Both the position numbers and the translations under genes were made by a program. Below are positions 12,201 through 27,200 of a stretch of DNA of 64,000 nucleotides, in pieces (the first letter of the stretch is position 1; each line of letters starts with the position of its first letter). Origin of the DNA: Argopecten irradians (taxonomy: Eukaryota; Mollusca; Bivalvia; Pectinida; Pectinidae); assembly GCF_041381155.1 (NCBI RefSeq), contig NC_091143.1, forward strand, positions 28,273,331-28,337,330. Reading direction: 5' to 3'. The notes beneath the pieces are model-generated. The model had not been told where the DNA came from. It did not search any database and was given only the letters and a program-made list of their open reading frames with translations.

Positions 12201-15200
12201 GTTGTTCTTCTATTTAAGATAAAAATTTAGTTCTGGTTAAATTTTCGTTTGTGTTTTATTTTCGTTGTTTTTTATGTGCCCATGAGATAACCGAATTTAA
12301 ACGTCCAACAAAATAAAATGGTTGTACAGTATTCAGATAGGAATTGAATGTGACTAGATGGAGATGGAACAAGACACAACAAGACTAAACAAACTCACAT
12401 ATTTTAGAAGTAGATGTACAATACAAATTTCTCTATCAGGGAGTATTTAAATAACAAGTATGCTTATGTATGTAAAATGTGTGTACCATCAGGTTTTAAC
12501 TGCTGACAATTAATTCATTATAGGTGAATTCAGCTCACCTGCTCAGGTCTGTGTGATACTGTATATGGAGACAGGAAACTGCTATGTATTGACAGTAAAC
12601 ATTGTTTTTTCGTGACACCTTTCTTTCGAGTCGCTCTAACCACACCCCTGCCCCTGGGAGTAGCCCCAGCGGGTACACAAAACTGTCAAGGTTAAAATAG
12701 ACATCCACTTCGTCACCTGACCTTGGACACTTCACAACAACTTTCACTCCACAACCATCCGGAGACCCCCAACCTGTAATATCAAAATTATGTAAGGTCA
12801 ATATAGCCATCCAATGACCCCTGACCTTCAACCTTTCACCTGACATAAGGCAAACACCACTAGGAGATCAAAGATCTAAATCATGGTACATGTATTACCG
12901 TATGCAATAAGGATATATTGTCCTGTGAATTTGTGAATGTATCGTTTCCTGAAAATTACTGGTCTTATGGTAATACCCACCTGTCCCTGAATCTATATGA
13001 TGGTCATTAGATTGTGGTCTCTTTGTGGTGGTATGGTGGCCGTCTACAGGATATCGTCTAACCACCACTCCCTCAAAGCTCACAAGTGTCTCTTCACATC
13101 TGGAATAGTATTGCATACTTATACAAATGTATCAAGTCCATCATTGCACATTACAGATTTACCTCCCTTGCGGGCAGGTATTCATTGTGATGTCATTGGT
13201 TGTATGCAAAACTCACATCGTTTTCTTTGAAAAGTATGATGTTATGTCAGCAAACACATGACATCACAATCAATACCTACCTGAAAGGCAGATAACTCTG
13301 TTACATGCAAATGAGGAATAAACCACAATCCTTCCAACTCTTGGCCGCGAGCTCAAATTTACATGTGGAGCAGTTGCTAGGTACCGACAGCAAGCCGGTG
13401 GTTTTTCTTTGGGTACGGCAGCTTTCTTTCCTTACACCATGTATTTGGGACGGGAAAATACTTTGATTAAACAAGATATTAAAGTTAAAACATGTGTATA
13501 AGAGTTTATGTCAACTAGGAATAACTGTACATATAATGTATATTTAATATTAATTCAGATTGTACCTACTTTTCTGACAGGATTGACTTGATTGGTTGGT
13601 TCCTTGTGAAACTGAGGATTGTAGGAGGTGTCTGCAATAACAAAATCATTGCCTTTTTATATTTTGAATTATTAACCCTATATCTAGCGTATAGAGCTAG
13701 AATATTGAATTTCACATTTACTAAAATTGGACAATAACTTTTTGCCTCTCCAGACTTTCTGGTAATAATATAGACATTTACAAAAGGTACAAAGTCTAAA
13801 ATATTAATGTTGAAAAGTTGCTACAATTGTAACTCTTGACAAAAAATCCTGAAACAGTTAGGTATCCACTGTAAACCAACTGATTTTTGCATGCAATAAA
13901 ATTTCATATAATTACTGGGCATTAAGAAACCATAAAAAATAATCAACCAAAAAAGTTCTGAGTACAGGCACAGTAAAACCATATGACAATTAATTGTGAA
14001 ATTAAAATTACTTTGAAATAGTTGTTAGACATAAAACCACAAGATTGAGTCACCTCAATATGAGCTGGTTGACAATATCTCTGATTCTGATAGTAGAAAT
14101 CAAAATCTCTGAACTTAATGGAACTTAAAATCTAATATCCTAAACTCTATGAGTAATACTGGTAGTTTAATATTACTGGTAAAAACCAGGAACCCATTGA
14201 ATCTTTAGACTGGTATAAATATATATTGGAGTATAATTTGTTTTAACTCATTCACAACTGAACATTCATATTTGAATAGGAAGAGTTTAAATATGTCTAT
14301 AGGGGTGAATGAACTATCATTTAACAAATAAATATTCTTTACTACAAATTATTTGATAGCCTGATGTCCAGGTAAAATAACTACTATGAATAGATACTGA
14401 TTGCTATCAAACCTTCATAGTATTTTCTGGGAAAACCCTGAAGAGCTGTGCATTGGCCGGGACCTCGTGTACCCTTCTTCCTCCAGACTTCGCTATAGCT
14501 TTCTTTAGGTGCCATGATCCAGCCCCTGGTGGACAAAGCTTCTCTGTAGGTGATAAAATTCTATACACTCCTCCCGGTAATATGGTGTTACACCACTGCA
14601 CAGCATCGTTTTGGAACAAAAATATCACAGCTGGTGAAAAAGTGTCTTTTGATTCTGGATTAGTGGATTGGTGTGGAGTGGCATTCAGGTGTTCATTCTG
14701 TTTGTTGTTTGACTGAGAATGTTGATCTTCTAAAATCTTCTGTATTGCATCCCAGTTTATGGATTCCTCATCTGTGAAGGGTAGAATGTGACCCTGAACT
14801 GCCATCCTGTTCCGTGAATCACTGTGGATCCATCGCTCTACTATCAATGTTTCTCTATGTGTTATCAGTATATATTGTCTCCCCTTGACTGTCGACTGCC
14901 CACCATCACCATGATCTACTTTACCTTTCTTGTGGGGAATCAGCTCCAGCGGAATCTTATCTATCAAAGGTTTATACATCAGCACAACATCTAACAAAGA
15001 AAACACAACATAACATACATCACTTTGACTCCGACTCGAATCTGTGAGTTTCATTTTACTTAAGGAACTGTTCAAACAAGAAAACTGTTCCCGAATCACA
15101 GTGAAGTCTGTAACAGCTACTACAGCACCCACACAACAAGGATGTATAAACGGGCATCGAAAGTTCGAACCAGGGTCAAGGTCATCACAACTGCAGATTT

Positions 15201-18200
15201 GTGTACAGGTATGACCTTCACTTGTTGTCATGGTGATGACACAGTCTACAGATCCAGTATCGTCCCACAGCTGGACTCGTCCATTCTTTGATGAAAGGTC
15301 TAGGATTCCAACTAAAAGCTTGAATAAAATCAAGAAAAAACTTTTCAGTTCAATACTAAAAAAAATCTCTAAACAATGTACTTTATGACAAATTTTATCT
15401 ATATTTAATTGATTTATCAAAAACAAATTATTTTTATGATACATTGAGGCTAATGATGAACCCAAGGCCTATATTTTTAAAGATTACATTTCCTTCCCAA
15501 TCCTGTGCTGAGTTACAGTGACTTTGGTCAGGCAATAAGATAGTTGATGAACAGACTGTTTGTTAATCATTGAGTATATGAGGCAGCCTCTACCAATAGG
15601 AAAATAGTACAGCATGGAGTGTCCCAACTTAGGTGATGAAATTCCCAGTAGGTGTCACTGTCTGTTGACAAGTTGTCTGCCCCTGTTGCTAAGCATGTTT
15701 TTATAATAACCTCGAGTGACCTCCCCTTATGTAAGTTTAAGTCCCCAGTACGTGTCCTTGTCTGATGATAAGTTGTCTGCCCTGTTACTAAGCACCTTTG
15801 CTAGTCAAATTACCTTGAGTGGCCTCCCCTGATGTAGGTGATGAAATCCCCAGTCGGTGTCACTGCTGTCTGATGACAAATTGTCTGCCCCTGTTGTTAA
15901 GCACCTCATCTCCTGTGTGAAGTTGTCCATATCTGGTACATCAGAATAAGTGTCATTTCCATCCTATTACCGGTACATAAAATAATATTAATAAGACTAA
16001 CTAATCTTCCCATACATACGTACATCTAGTTAACACTTCATAACACTGAATTGTAGAGTAAGCCATATTGTAGAAAAGCTGGTAAAATTTAAAGCAGAGT
16101 GTATCCTTTGAAAAAATTTGGACTACAGGAAGATGTCACTTTATAGAGTCTAGAATGTCTGAAACTCTATAATTTGATCTTTTTATAAACATTGCTACCT
16201 TTTAGATGCATCCTCCATTAGAATAATCAATTAAAATCAATCATAAACCTTTTAATGTGGTAGTATCTTCCAATAATCATATTGATAAAACAGACATAAT
16301 ACCAGAACTAAGACTTGGCACTTGCTATGCTTGTCATGTGAAACCTTACCTGATTCTGCATTATACCACATCTGTGTGTCTTGGAGAGGAACTCCTGCAT
16401 ATACAGTCTCCCTACCCTGTTATGGTCTGAACTACAGCAATGTTCAAAGGTGGTCTCGATTATACTAGGGAGTTCACTGAAACACCATGTAACAAATCTA
16501 AATCTACCATAAACAAACAAAGTAACAAATATACCATCAAATACACAATGTTATAATCGTCAAACAAATAATGTAATAAATCTTTAGCCTGTTAAACAAA
16601 TAATCAAACAAAGAAGAATATTTAAAGATGCTCCACCGCTGACAAATGGTGTTTTTTTTCACTATCAAAAACAGGAGGAGACGATTTGATATTTTTCTTC
16701 AGTTACAAAAGTTACTTACTTTACACCAATACCACCATTGAAAAGTTTGAAGTTCTAATTATACTTCAAGTTAAAAATATAAAAAATAATTATTTGCATC
16801 CCGAAAAAAATCCGTGGCACTATATCCTATATGGAATGAAGTATTGATTGCGCATGCACCAAAGGCAAAAGAAATTATTTTATATAATTTTTTGTGTTAA
16901 TTAGACATATATATACATGATTAAACACTAATTATTGTTCAAATGAAGAATACCATTTATGCTCTGTCGGCGGTGGAGCATCTTTAACCTATCAAAACTA
17001 AACAGTTGTAACCTAGTTACATCATGCCCATGGACAAACATTAACAGTGTAGACCAGTCTGTTTCTCAACTGTCATAGCCAGGAGTTAAATCATGCATCT
17101 CAAGTTTTCAACAGTAATTAAATATACTGTATAGCACTGTGAATTTGCAGGATCCTTAACAGACATATTCATGGAGATTAGATTTTAGTTTTCTTTGATG
17201 CATGCATGGTACGCATGTATTGTCAATACATGGTGGAAGTAAGTCAAAGGGACGCTACTACACACACAATGTACTCGGTACTCGAAAAGTAAATATCAGC
17301 AACAGGTCGTTAGACAACTTTGACGGGGCTAAAATAACCACTTGTTAGCCACATTAAACAGGTGGTCGTTATGCACAGTGCCATTATATAGTAAAAACAT
17401 ATGGAGTCTAAAATCCGATCATTATAGACAGGCAGTCGTTATAGACAGGCAGTCGTTAAAGCAGGTTAATATGTACAATGTCATACCTACTTCACTAGAC
17501 ACAATTTACATACTATAGTTATATCTGTAATACATTGTGATTTTCCAAATCATTTTGCTGGTGTTGAAATTTAAATTTCAATGAATAGGTGAGTAAAGCA
17601 AAAAAAAAAAAAAAAAAAAAAAATACCCTGCGAAATTTATTAGGGGTGTAGGAACTATCATTTAACAAATAAATATTCTTTACTACCAATTTTTCTGATG
17701 TCCAGGTAAAATAACTACTATGAATAGATACTGATTGCTATCAAATTATATTATTTTGGGAAAACCCTGGAAGAGCTGTGCATTGGGCGGGACCTCGTGT
17801 ACCCTTCTTCCTCCAGCCTTTGCTATAGCTTTCTTTAGGTGCCATGATCCAGCCCCTGGTGGACAAAGCTTCTCTGTAGGTGATAAAATTCTATACACTC
17901 CTCCCGGTAATATGGTGTGTTACACCACTGCACAGCATCGTTTTGGAACAAAAATATCACAGCTGGTGAAAAAGTGTCTTTTGATTCTGGATTAGTGGAT
18001 TGGTGTGGAGTGGCATTCAGGTGTTCATTCTGTTTGTTGTTTGACTGAGAATGTTGATCTTCTAAAATCTTCTGTATTGCATCCCAGTTTATGGATTCCT
18101 CATCTGTGAAGGGTAGAATGTGACCCTGAACTGCCATCCTGTTCCGTGAATCACTGTGGATCCATCGCTCTACTATCAATGTTTCTCTATGTGTTATCAG

Positions 18201-21200
18201 TATATATTGTCTCCCCTTGACTGTCGACTGCCCACCATCACCATGATCTACTTTACCTTTCTTGTGGGGAATCAGCTCCAGCGGAATCTTATCTATCAAA
18301 GGTTTATACATCAGCACAACATCTAACAAAGAAAACACAACATAACATACATCACTTTGACTCCGACTCGAATCTGTGAGTTTCATTTTACTTAAGGAAC
18401 TGTTCAAACAAGAAAACTGTTCCCGAATCACAGTGAAGTCTGTAACAGCTACTACAGCACCCACACAACAAGGATGTATAAACGGGCATCGAAAGTTCGA
18501 ACCAGGGTCAAGGTCATCACAACTGCAGATTTGTGTACAGGTATGACCTTCACTTGTTGTCATGGTGATGACACAGTCTACAGATCCAGTATCGTCCCAC
18601 AGCTGGACTCGTCCATTCTTTGATGAAAGGTCTAGGATTCCAACTAAAAGCTTGAATAAAATCAAGAAAAAACTTTTCAGTTCAATACTAAAAAAAATCT
18701 CTAAACAATGTACTTTATGACAAATTTTATCTATATTTAATTGATTTATCAAAAACAAATTATTTTTATGATACATTGAGGCTAATGATGAACCCAAGGC
18801 CTATATTTTTAAAGATTACATTTCCTTCCCAATCCTGTGCTGAGTTACAGTGACTTTGGTCAGGCAATAAGATAGTTGATGAACAGACTGTTTGTTAATC
18901 ATTGAGTATATGAGGCAGCCTCTACCAATAGGAAAATAGTACAGCATGGAGTGCCCAACTTAGGTGATGAAATTCCAGTAGATTAACCCTGTATGGTGTC
19001 ACTGTCTGTTGACAAGTTGTCTGCCCCTGTTGCTAAGCATGTTTTTATAATAACCTCGAGTGACCTGGAGTGTCCCCTTATGTAAGTTTAAGTCCCCAGT
19101 ACGTGTACCTTGTCTGATGATAAGTTGTCTGCCCTGTTACTAAGCACCTTTGTCTAGTCAAATTACCTTGAGTGGCCTCCCCTGATGTAGGTGATGAAAT
19201 CCCCAGTCGGTGTCACTGCTGTCTGATGACAAAGTGTCTGCCCCTGTTGTTAAGCACCTCATCTCCTGTGTGAAGTTGTCCATATCTGGTACATCAGAAT
19301 AAGTGTCATTTCCATCCTATTACCGGTACATAAAATAATATTAATAAGACTAACTAATCTTCCCATACATACGTACATCTAGTTAACACTTCATAACACT
19401 GAATTGTAGAGTAAGCCATATTGTAGAAAAGCTGGTAAAATTTAAAGCAGAGTGTATCCTTTGAAAAAATTTGGACTACAGGAAGATGTCACTTTATAGA
19501 GTCTAGAATGTCTGAAACTCTATAATTTGATCTTTTCATAAACATTGCTACCTTTTAGATGCATCCTCCATTAGAATAATCAATTAAAATCAATCATAAA
19601 CCTTTTAATGTGGTAGTATCTTCCAATAATCATATTGATAAAACAGACATAATACCAGAACTAAGACTTGGCACTTGCTATGCTTGTCATGTGAAACCTT
19701 ACCTGATTCTGCATTATACCACATCTATGTGTCCTGGAGAGGAACTCCTGCATATACAGTCTCCCTACCCTGTTACGGTCTGAACTACAGCAATGTTCAA
19801 AGGTGGTCTCGATTATATTAGGGAGTTCACTGAAACACCATGTAACAAATCTAAATCTACCATAAAATAAACAAAGTAACAAATATACCATCAAATACAC
19901 AATGTTATAATCGTCAAACAAATAATGTAATAAATCTTTAGCCTGTTAAACAAATAATCAAACAAAGAAGAATATTTAAAGATGCTCCACCGCTGACAAA
20001 TGGTGTTTTTTTCACTATCAAAAACAGGAGGAGACGATTTGATATTTTTCTTCAGTTACAAAAGTTACTTACTTTACACCAATACCACCATTGAAAAGTT
20101 TGAAGTTCTAATTATACTTCAAGTTAAAAATATAAAAAATAATTATTTGCATCCCGAAAAAAATCCGTGGCACTATATCCTATATGGAATGAAGTATTGA
20201 TTGCGCATGCACCAAAGGCAAAAGAAATTATTTTATATAATTTTTTGTGTTAATTAGACATATATATACATGATTAAACACTAATTATTGTTCAAATGAA
20301 GAATACCATTTATGCTCTGTCGGCGGTGGAGCATCTTTAACCTATCAAAACTAAACAGTTGTAACCTAGTTACATCATGCCCATGGACAAACATTAACAG
20401 TGTAGACCAGTCTGTTTCTCAACTGTCATAGCCAGGAGTTAAATCATGCATCTCAAGTTTTCAACAGTAATTAAATATACTGTATAGCACTGTGAATTTG
20501 CAGGATCCTTAACAGACATATTCATGGAGATTAGATTTTAGTTTTCTTTGATGCATGCATGGTACGCATGTATTGTCAATACATGGTGGAAGTAAGTCAA
20601 AGGAATGCTACTACACACACAATGTACTCGGTACTCGAAAAGTAAATATCAGCAACAGGTCGTTAGACAACTTTGACGGGGCTAAAATAACCACTTGTTA
20701 GCCACATTAAACAGGTGGTCGTTATGCACAGTGCCATTATATAGTAAAAACATATGGAGTCTAAAATCCGATCATTATAGACAGGCAGTCGTTATAGACA
20801 GGCAGTCGTTAAAGCAGGTTAATATGTACAATGTCATACCTACTTCACTAGACACAATTTACATACTATAGTTATATCTGTAATACATCAGTGATTTTCC
20901 AAATATTTTGCTGGTGTTAAGAATTTAAATTTCAATGAAAATGTGAGTAAAGCAAAAAAAAAAAAAAAAAAAAAAAAAATACCCTGCGAAATTTATTCTC
21001 TCAACAGTAGGCCAATTTTCTACAAAACCTGTTTAATTAATTATTATGACAGAATACTAATCATATTTCTCTTTATATCTGATCAACGTTTAAGAACATT
21101 GACAATATAATATTCCTATGGATATGATTGCAAATAGTAAAAGTAATTCACTTAAAACAAGATGAAAAAAGTGTAGCAGACATACCGATGAAAGTTTCTG

Positions 21201-24200
21201 GCAAATTTCCTGTTGAGGCACCAGGCATAGTTGATGAAAGTATCCAGGAGTGCTTGAGTTACACAATATTTCTTCAGGCTCTGTTGTAATCCCACTGGAA
21301 GGCTCACATTCTACAGGTATAGAAATGGCATAAAAAAGATGTCTGTAATATACTAATAATCTGATTCCAACAGTCACACTATTTATCGTGATTTGTTGAA
21401 ATTACACTGAATCTTAAACTTAGGCTAGACTTGCAAGGCCTAAAGTTATGATAATAATATCAAAACACTTAAACTAGGTCTTGATGTTTATTTGTATAAA
21501 GTTCTGTTAACAGTCACCGTCACTTAAGAGCATGCAAAGTTAAGGAAGAGGAAGAATAAAAGAAAACCTGGAGACGAATCATCAGCTTACAGTCAGTACC
21601 AATGCAACTAACTGTTCCATGTAAGATTCAAACTCGAAAGAAGAGGTGAAGGGCTAATTATAAAATATTGGAACATCTTAGCCACAAAGCTGACATGACC
21701 CATAGGTCTAGAAGAGATATAAATTCTTACAAAAGTTACTTTACTTTATTGTATTTCATTCTTAGCTCGCTTTATTGTATTTCATTCTTAATGAATTATT
21801 GTTTCAGTAGCATAAACCGAGTTTGTAAGAACATTGTATTCACTTTATATATCTTCAATTAAGATATTATAAAATCTTTATCATTGACTTCCAAAATATC
21901 AACAGTATCAGCGTGAGTACAACAGTTCTTACCTTAGGTTTATTTTCAAGACTGGAGAACTCTACAGTTTTGACACAACTACTTGTACAACACAAGATTC
22001 TAGTCTGGGGAAACTGTAAGCAAACTCAAATAACTGAAACAATTCATTTCATTTCCATTTTTTTAAAGTACTATTAGAAATTTTACTGGATACACTAATT
22101 ATGTGTAGACTAACTTATTCACTTGAGTGTAATTTTTTCCAATGTGCACAATACTATTGTCTATTTCATTTTTACCAATCAACATCAAAAGCGGCAAATT
22201 ACACCCAAACTCCATCCACAATGGAAATGTGGCCAAACTTCCAATCATGCAATATGTTAACCCAATATCATTTATACACCCATGCCTTTTCCTGATGTCT
22301 GTATTTAAATTTGATTTTATGTCAAACCTTGACGGTCTGCGACTTTAACCACTAGTCCGATGCCCATGACTAGTGATTTTACAGTCGGACTAGTGCCAAA
22401 TATAATTAACTATTCCGATTGGACTAGTGGCTCCCCACCAGATTAAAATACTAAAATACTATACTATACTACAATTATAGTAGTAAACTGCAATTTGCAA
22501 CACATTTTGAGTGCATTATAATGTATACAATTATTTTAGTCCGGATGCATCATTTGTGAGAATTTGAGTTTGTAATTTGGGTCCAAAATCCTGAACTGAT
22601 CATGGCCAGTGCTGAAGCAAAATATTTGATTAGGACTAGTGATTAAATTGTCGGACTAGTAAAATTTGGGGGTTTACTAGTCCAAATTACTAGCAGGGAA
22701 AACAATTAACGTCACAAACTGCATTGATATAATTAGATACCTTGCTTATACTGCAAAATATTGTGAAGTTTTCAATACCTGTTTAGAACGGCTGATGTGA
22801 GCATTGTAAATAATGACCTTTGACCCCACCCTAAGAGACTGGAATTTGTGTACAGCAGGCACACAGCTAACACACAGCCTGGAAAAGAATACCAAGGTAC
22901 ACTTGTATATCTGACGTTTAGGAATAAAACAGCTAAGATTAGAAAGTAAATTAAGGACTGTAAAAACAACATATATTCTTAGAAGTCTAAAGTTTATATT
23001 AATTTTACTACATCTTTCTTGTTTTTGTTTTTTGTTAATTTTGTATTTTGTTGATCCTCCAAAACCCGCCTCACCTTTAATTATCAGACAGATTTAATTT
23101 TACAGAAACAATAGATAAATGCAAATAGCTTTTCAATGTCATGCAAATAAATCTTTACATACCCAACTTTGTAATCTAGTATGTATATTCCAAGGTAGAC
23201 TAATTCATCTGAAGTCACAACTCCCTACACAGAAATAAAAGTTCTTAGAAGTCTAAAGTTTATATTAATTTTACTACATCTTTCTTGTTTTTGTTTTTTG
23301 TTTGATTTTGTATTTTGTTGATCCTCCCTAACCCGCCTCACCTTTAATTATCAGACAGATTTAATTTTACAGAAACAATAGATAAATGCAAATAACTTTT
23401 CAATGTCATGCAAATAAATCTTTACATACCCAACTTTGTAATCTAGTATGTATATTCCAAAGTAGACTAATTCATCTGAAGTCACAACTCCCTACACAGA
23501 AATAAAAGTTCAGATTAAAAACAAAATAACTACAGTAGTAAACAGTTAACACAGAAATTATCATATTGGGGTAAACTACAACCATCCATATTCATTTGAC
23601 GGTAAATTTTGGTTTTAAAATAATTAAAACAACAAGAAGCCCATGGGCCTTAACAGTCACCTGATATCTGATGAAAATTAGCTATGTCATTTACTAGCCA
23701 ACTAACAGTATCGTGTTCACAAGGTTCAATAATTATTATCGCACAGGGCAAATAACTCTGTTATTAAGTTGGAGCTGAACCAAGTGAGATCTTTCTAATG
23801 TTAGTCTACCTGACTTTTGAACTTGTCCGAGATCTTTCTAATGTTAGTCTACCTGTAAAGTTTAAATTAAGCTGGTTGCATATTTACTCAAATTGTCATA
23901 TTCATAAAGTCCAATCATAATTATCTGTGCAAAGGGCAATAACTTCTTAAATTAATGTTTAATCAACCTTATTTTCGAAATAGTCCGAGATATTTCAAAT
24001 GTTAGTCTACATACAAAGTTTTCATTAAGCTCAATTGGTTCATATTTACTCAAGTTATCATGTTCACAAGGTTCAAGCATTGTTATTGCAAAGGGCAATA
24101 ACTCTGCACATTGCAATTGAATCAAGCTGATTTTAAAACTTGCCCGAGATCTTTCCAATGTTAGTCTACATACAAAGTTTCATTAAGATTGGTTTATAAT

Positions 24201-27200
24201 TACTCAAGTTATCACGTTCACAATGTCCAACAATAATTATAAGTAAGAGCAAAGGGCGATAACTCCATAAATTACTATCGAACCACACTGATTTTCTAAG
24301 TCATCAAAGATCTTTCCAATTTTAGTGTACATACAAAGTTTCATTAAGCTCACTTTATATTTAATCAAGTTATTGTGTTCACAATGTCTAATAATAATTA
24401 TTAGAGCAAAGAACAATAACTTCTTAAATTACAGTTGAATGATGCAGATTTTCGAACTTGTCCGAGATCTTTCTAATGTTAGTGTACATACAAAGTTTCA
24501 TTAAGCTTGATTTATATTAACTTATGTTATCACATTCACAAGGTCAAATAATTAATATTAATACAATGTTAATCTACATGCAAAGTTTCATTAAGATTGG
24601 TTTATATTTAGTCAAGTTAGCGTGTTCACATGGTCCAATAATAATTAATAGTGTAAAGGGTAATAACTCCATAAATTACAGTCAAACCACGCTGATTTTC
24701 GAACTCGTCCGAGATCTTTCCAATGTTAATCTACATACAAAGTTTTATTAAGCTTGGTTTATATTTACTCAAGTTATCGCGCTCACAAGCAAATGTTAAC
24801 GGACGACGAAGGACAAAAAGACTATCGCAATAGATCACCATGACCTATGATCAGGTGACCTAAAAAAGAAATTGTTTCTATCAAAGGCACAATTATCTAA
24901 CTTAAATGATGGTAAATTGCAAAATGAAAGCACAAGATTATTTTGTTCTGAAAAATGGTTCATGTTATTTAAGTCATTAATCCATGAAGACACATTTAGA
25001 CTCTTCTAAATCAAAGATTAGACCAGTCCATTATTAAATTTCAGGGGTGAAAGTGTTAACTCAAACACAACCTACAATGTGTCCACTACTATACCTGATA
25101 AGATGCCATATCTCGATTGTCCTCTTCCTCCTCCTCTATCTCCTCTAGTGTCAGTCCATCATGGTTGTCTGTTTCCTTACCTTCCTCCCCCAGCCATTCC
25201 TACTCAACATTAATATCAACACCTTGTAATCTCTCTCTATAAATTTGAAATGAGCTTTCTTCTTAATGGAAAAATAATCCAATGCCGAATGTAAATGCAG
25301 GAACCCTTCAGACTTATTATCCTATTTTCAAAAGTTTAAATGTGTCAAGAAATTACTGTTACTGCTTGTTTGAACTTTGAGCTGTAATGTCAATGTCGCA
25401 GTGTATACCTACCATAAATTGATATTTGGCAATACAATCATCCTATAAGTTTTACAAACCATATCTTTAACCATTCTTAAATTTTGGCTAGGACAAAAAA
25501 TTTCAGAGAAAAAAACTTCTTTGGACTTTGATGTCAAGGTCACAGTGACCTTATGATTGAGTATTGCATTTCAACTTTAAACCGTTTCCCTTCCAAGTCA
25601 TTAGAAGATGCAGAACAAATCAAAGGGAACATATCTACAATATTTCTAGTAGAATATTAAGTACCATGAAATAACTCACTCTGTATTTGTATATTACAGA
25701 GTTATCTGTCCTTGATTGTGACGTCAAGTGTTTGCAAGCGTCACATCATAGTTTTCAGAGAAAATAATGTGAGTTTGGCTCACAAAATGACGATGTCACA
25801 ATGAATACCTACCTTAAAGAGAGATAACTCTGTCATGTGCAAAGACAGAATAGCTGTTACCTGAAGTGACACATGTGTGTAGTCTACTGATGAAGGGCTG
25901 AGGAGCTGACTGTCTTTCCAGGGAACAAACACTTTTACACTGGACCCTGCTCCCTAGGAATAAAGGGTTTTAGCTGAATTTTATAGAATATCATCAATCA
26001 AAATTTGTTATGTCTATATCTGACAGCAGTTGTCTTGATAAAACAAACACTAACATTTACCTTCCTTAAATCAGCATTGCAGTATAATTCATAATCAAAA
26101 TTAGGTTAATATGTCCAAAGTTAGTTATTGTAGGCCGACGCCTTCTTAAAGAGTGAGTAATAAGACCACTCAAATGGCCAATTTCAACACACCTATTCAT
26201 ATGCATATGGACCACTTGGTTATATTATAAAGACTATTTTTTCTCCCATACTTCACAGGGATATCCCGTGGTTGCTAGGGAAAAGATATCTGTCTTACAC
26301 AGTAGGGTGTAAGACAGCTCACACGCGCTAGACAATAACGTGACGTCATCAATACATGTGGCATAGCCACGGCATGCATTGTCGATAATGTCATCAATTT
26401 TGATGCATAACGACGTTCCTGTGATCATGACGTGATGAAAAATCTGAAAAGCAATGGGAATTTCATATTTAAAAAAAATAAGTATGGGAGAAAAAGAATC
26501 AAACATGGGTATGTCAAGTGGACAAGGATATCTCAACCCTTGTGAAAGATTTTGGCAGTCAACCCTCGGCAAGCCTCAAGTTTTCTCTTTGGTGGTCTTT
26601 ATAGACAGATATTACAGTACCTTGGTAACTTCTTTACCGTAGGTTTATTTAAGTTAATCAATACCTTCTTTAGTGTTGTAGGTCTCATGTCAGTGAAAAT
26701 CATTTCCTCTCCGGGTATAAGGAACTTCTGCCAGTGTAGATACTCTGGTTTCTGAGTGAAAAAGTGAAGCTGATTGACTGTTAACATCAGAGTACATGTA
26801 CATATCCTAACTTGAAATTTAAAAATTTGTGACACATTAGAAATGCCTGTATTAAGATATAAATTCCCATGTCTTCATATTAAATTCGGACAGGACGAGA
26901 AATGCTGACATGATTAACACTACAGTTAAACCTTTCATAGTGACCACTTGTACAATATAACACACCCTGACATAACGACCCCTTGTACAATGCGGCCAAC
27001 AACTGGGTGTTTTAATATGGTCCCAACTGAAACCTATAGTGACCAATCGTAAAATAATTAGCGACGAAAATAATTTCAATCATAAAAGTCCTCACACTAA
27101 TAAAGACTGTCAGTTTTAAATCCGTCAGATTGAATAATTAATTACCTTGACAATGATGTTCACTCTTTGCTGAAGACGTATACAGAACAGCAGGTCAGTT

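Larger units (their letters stand above)
14300..20997. repeat. 3.34-kb direct tandem duplication inside CTC1
   Basis: Unit 1 is about 14300-17640 and unit 2 about 17641-20997. Both begin with TAGGGGTG then AACTATCATTTAACAAATAA and both end in a poly(A) run of about 23-25 A followed by TACCCTGCGAAATTTATT. The units are nearly identical over exons, introns and an internal MITE, with scattered substitutions and small indels. The identical poly(A) junctions suggest unequal exchange or replication slippage at the A-tract. An uncollapsed second haplotype is the main alternative. Confidence 0.92.

Noticed and set aside
18795..18950. An additional CTC1 exon between exons 16 and 17 (frame reading GRGCLIYSMINKQSVHQLSY)
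   Set aside because: No acceptor and donor pair fits the phase between exon 16 and exon 17, and the direct join already matches human CTC1.
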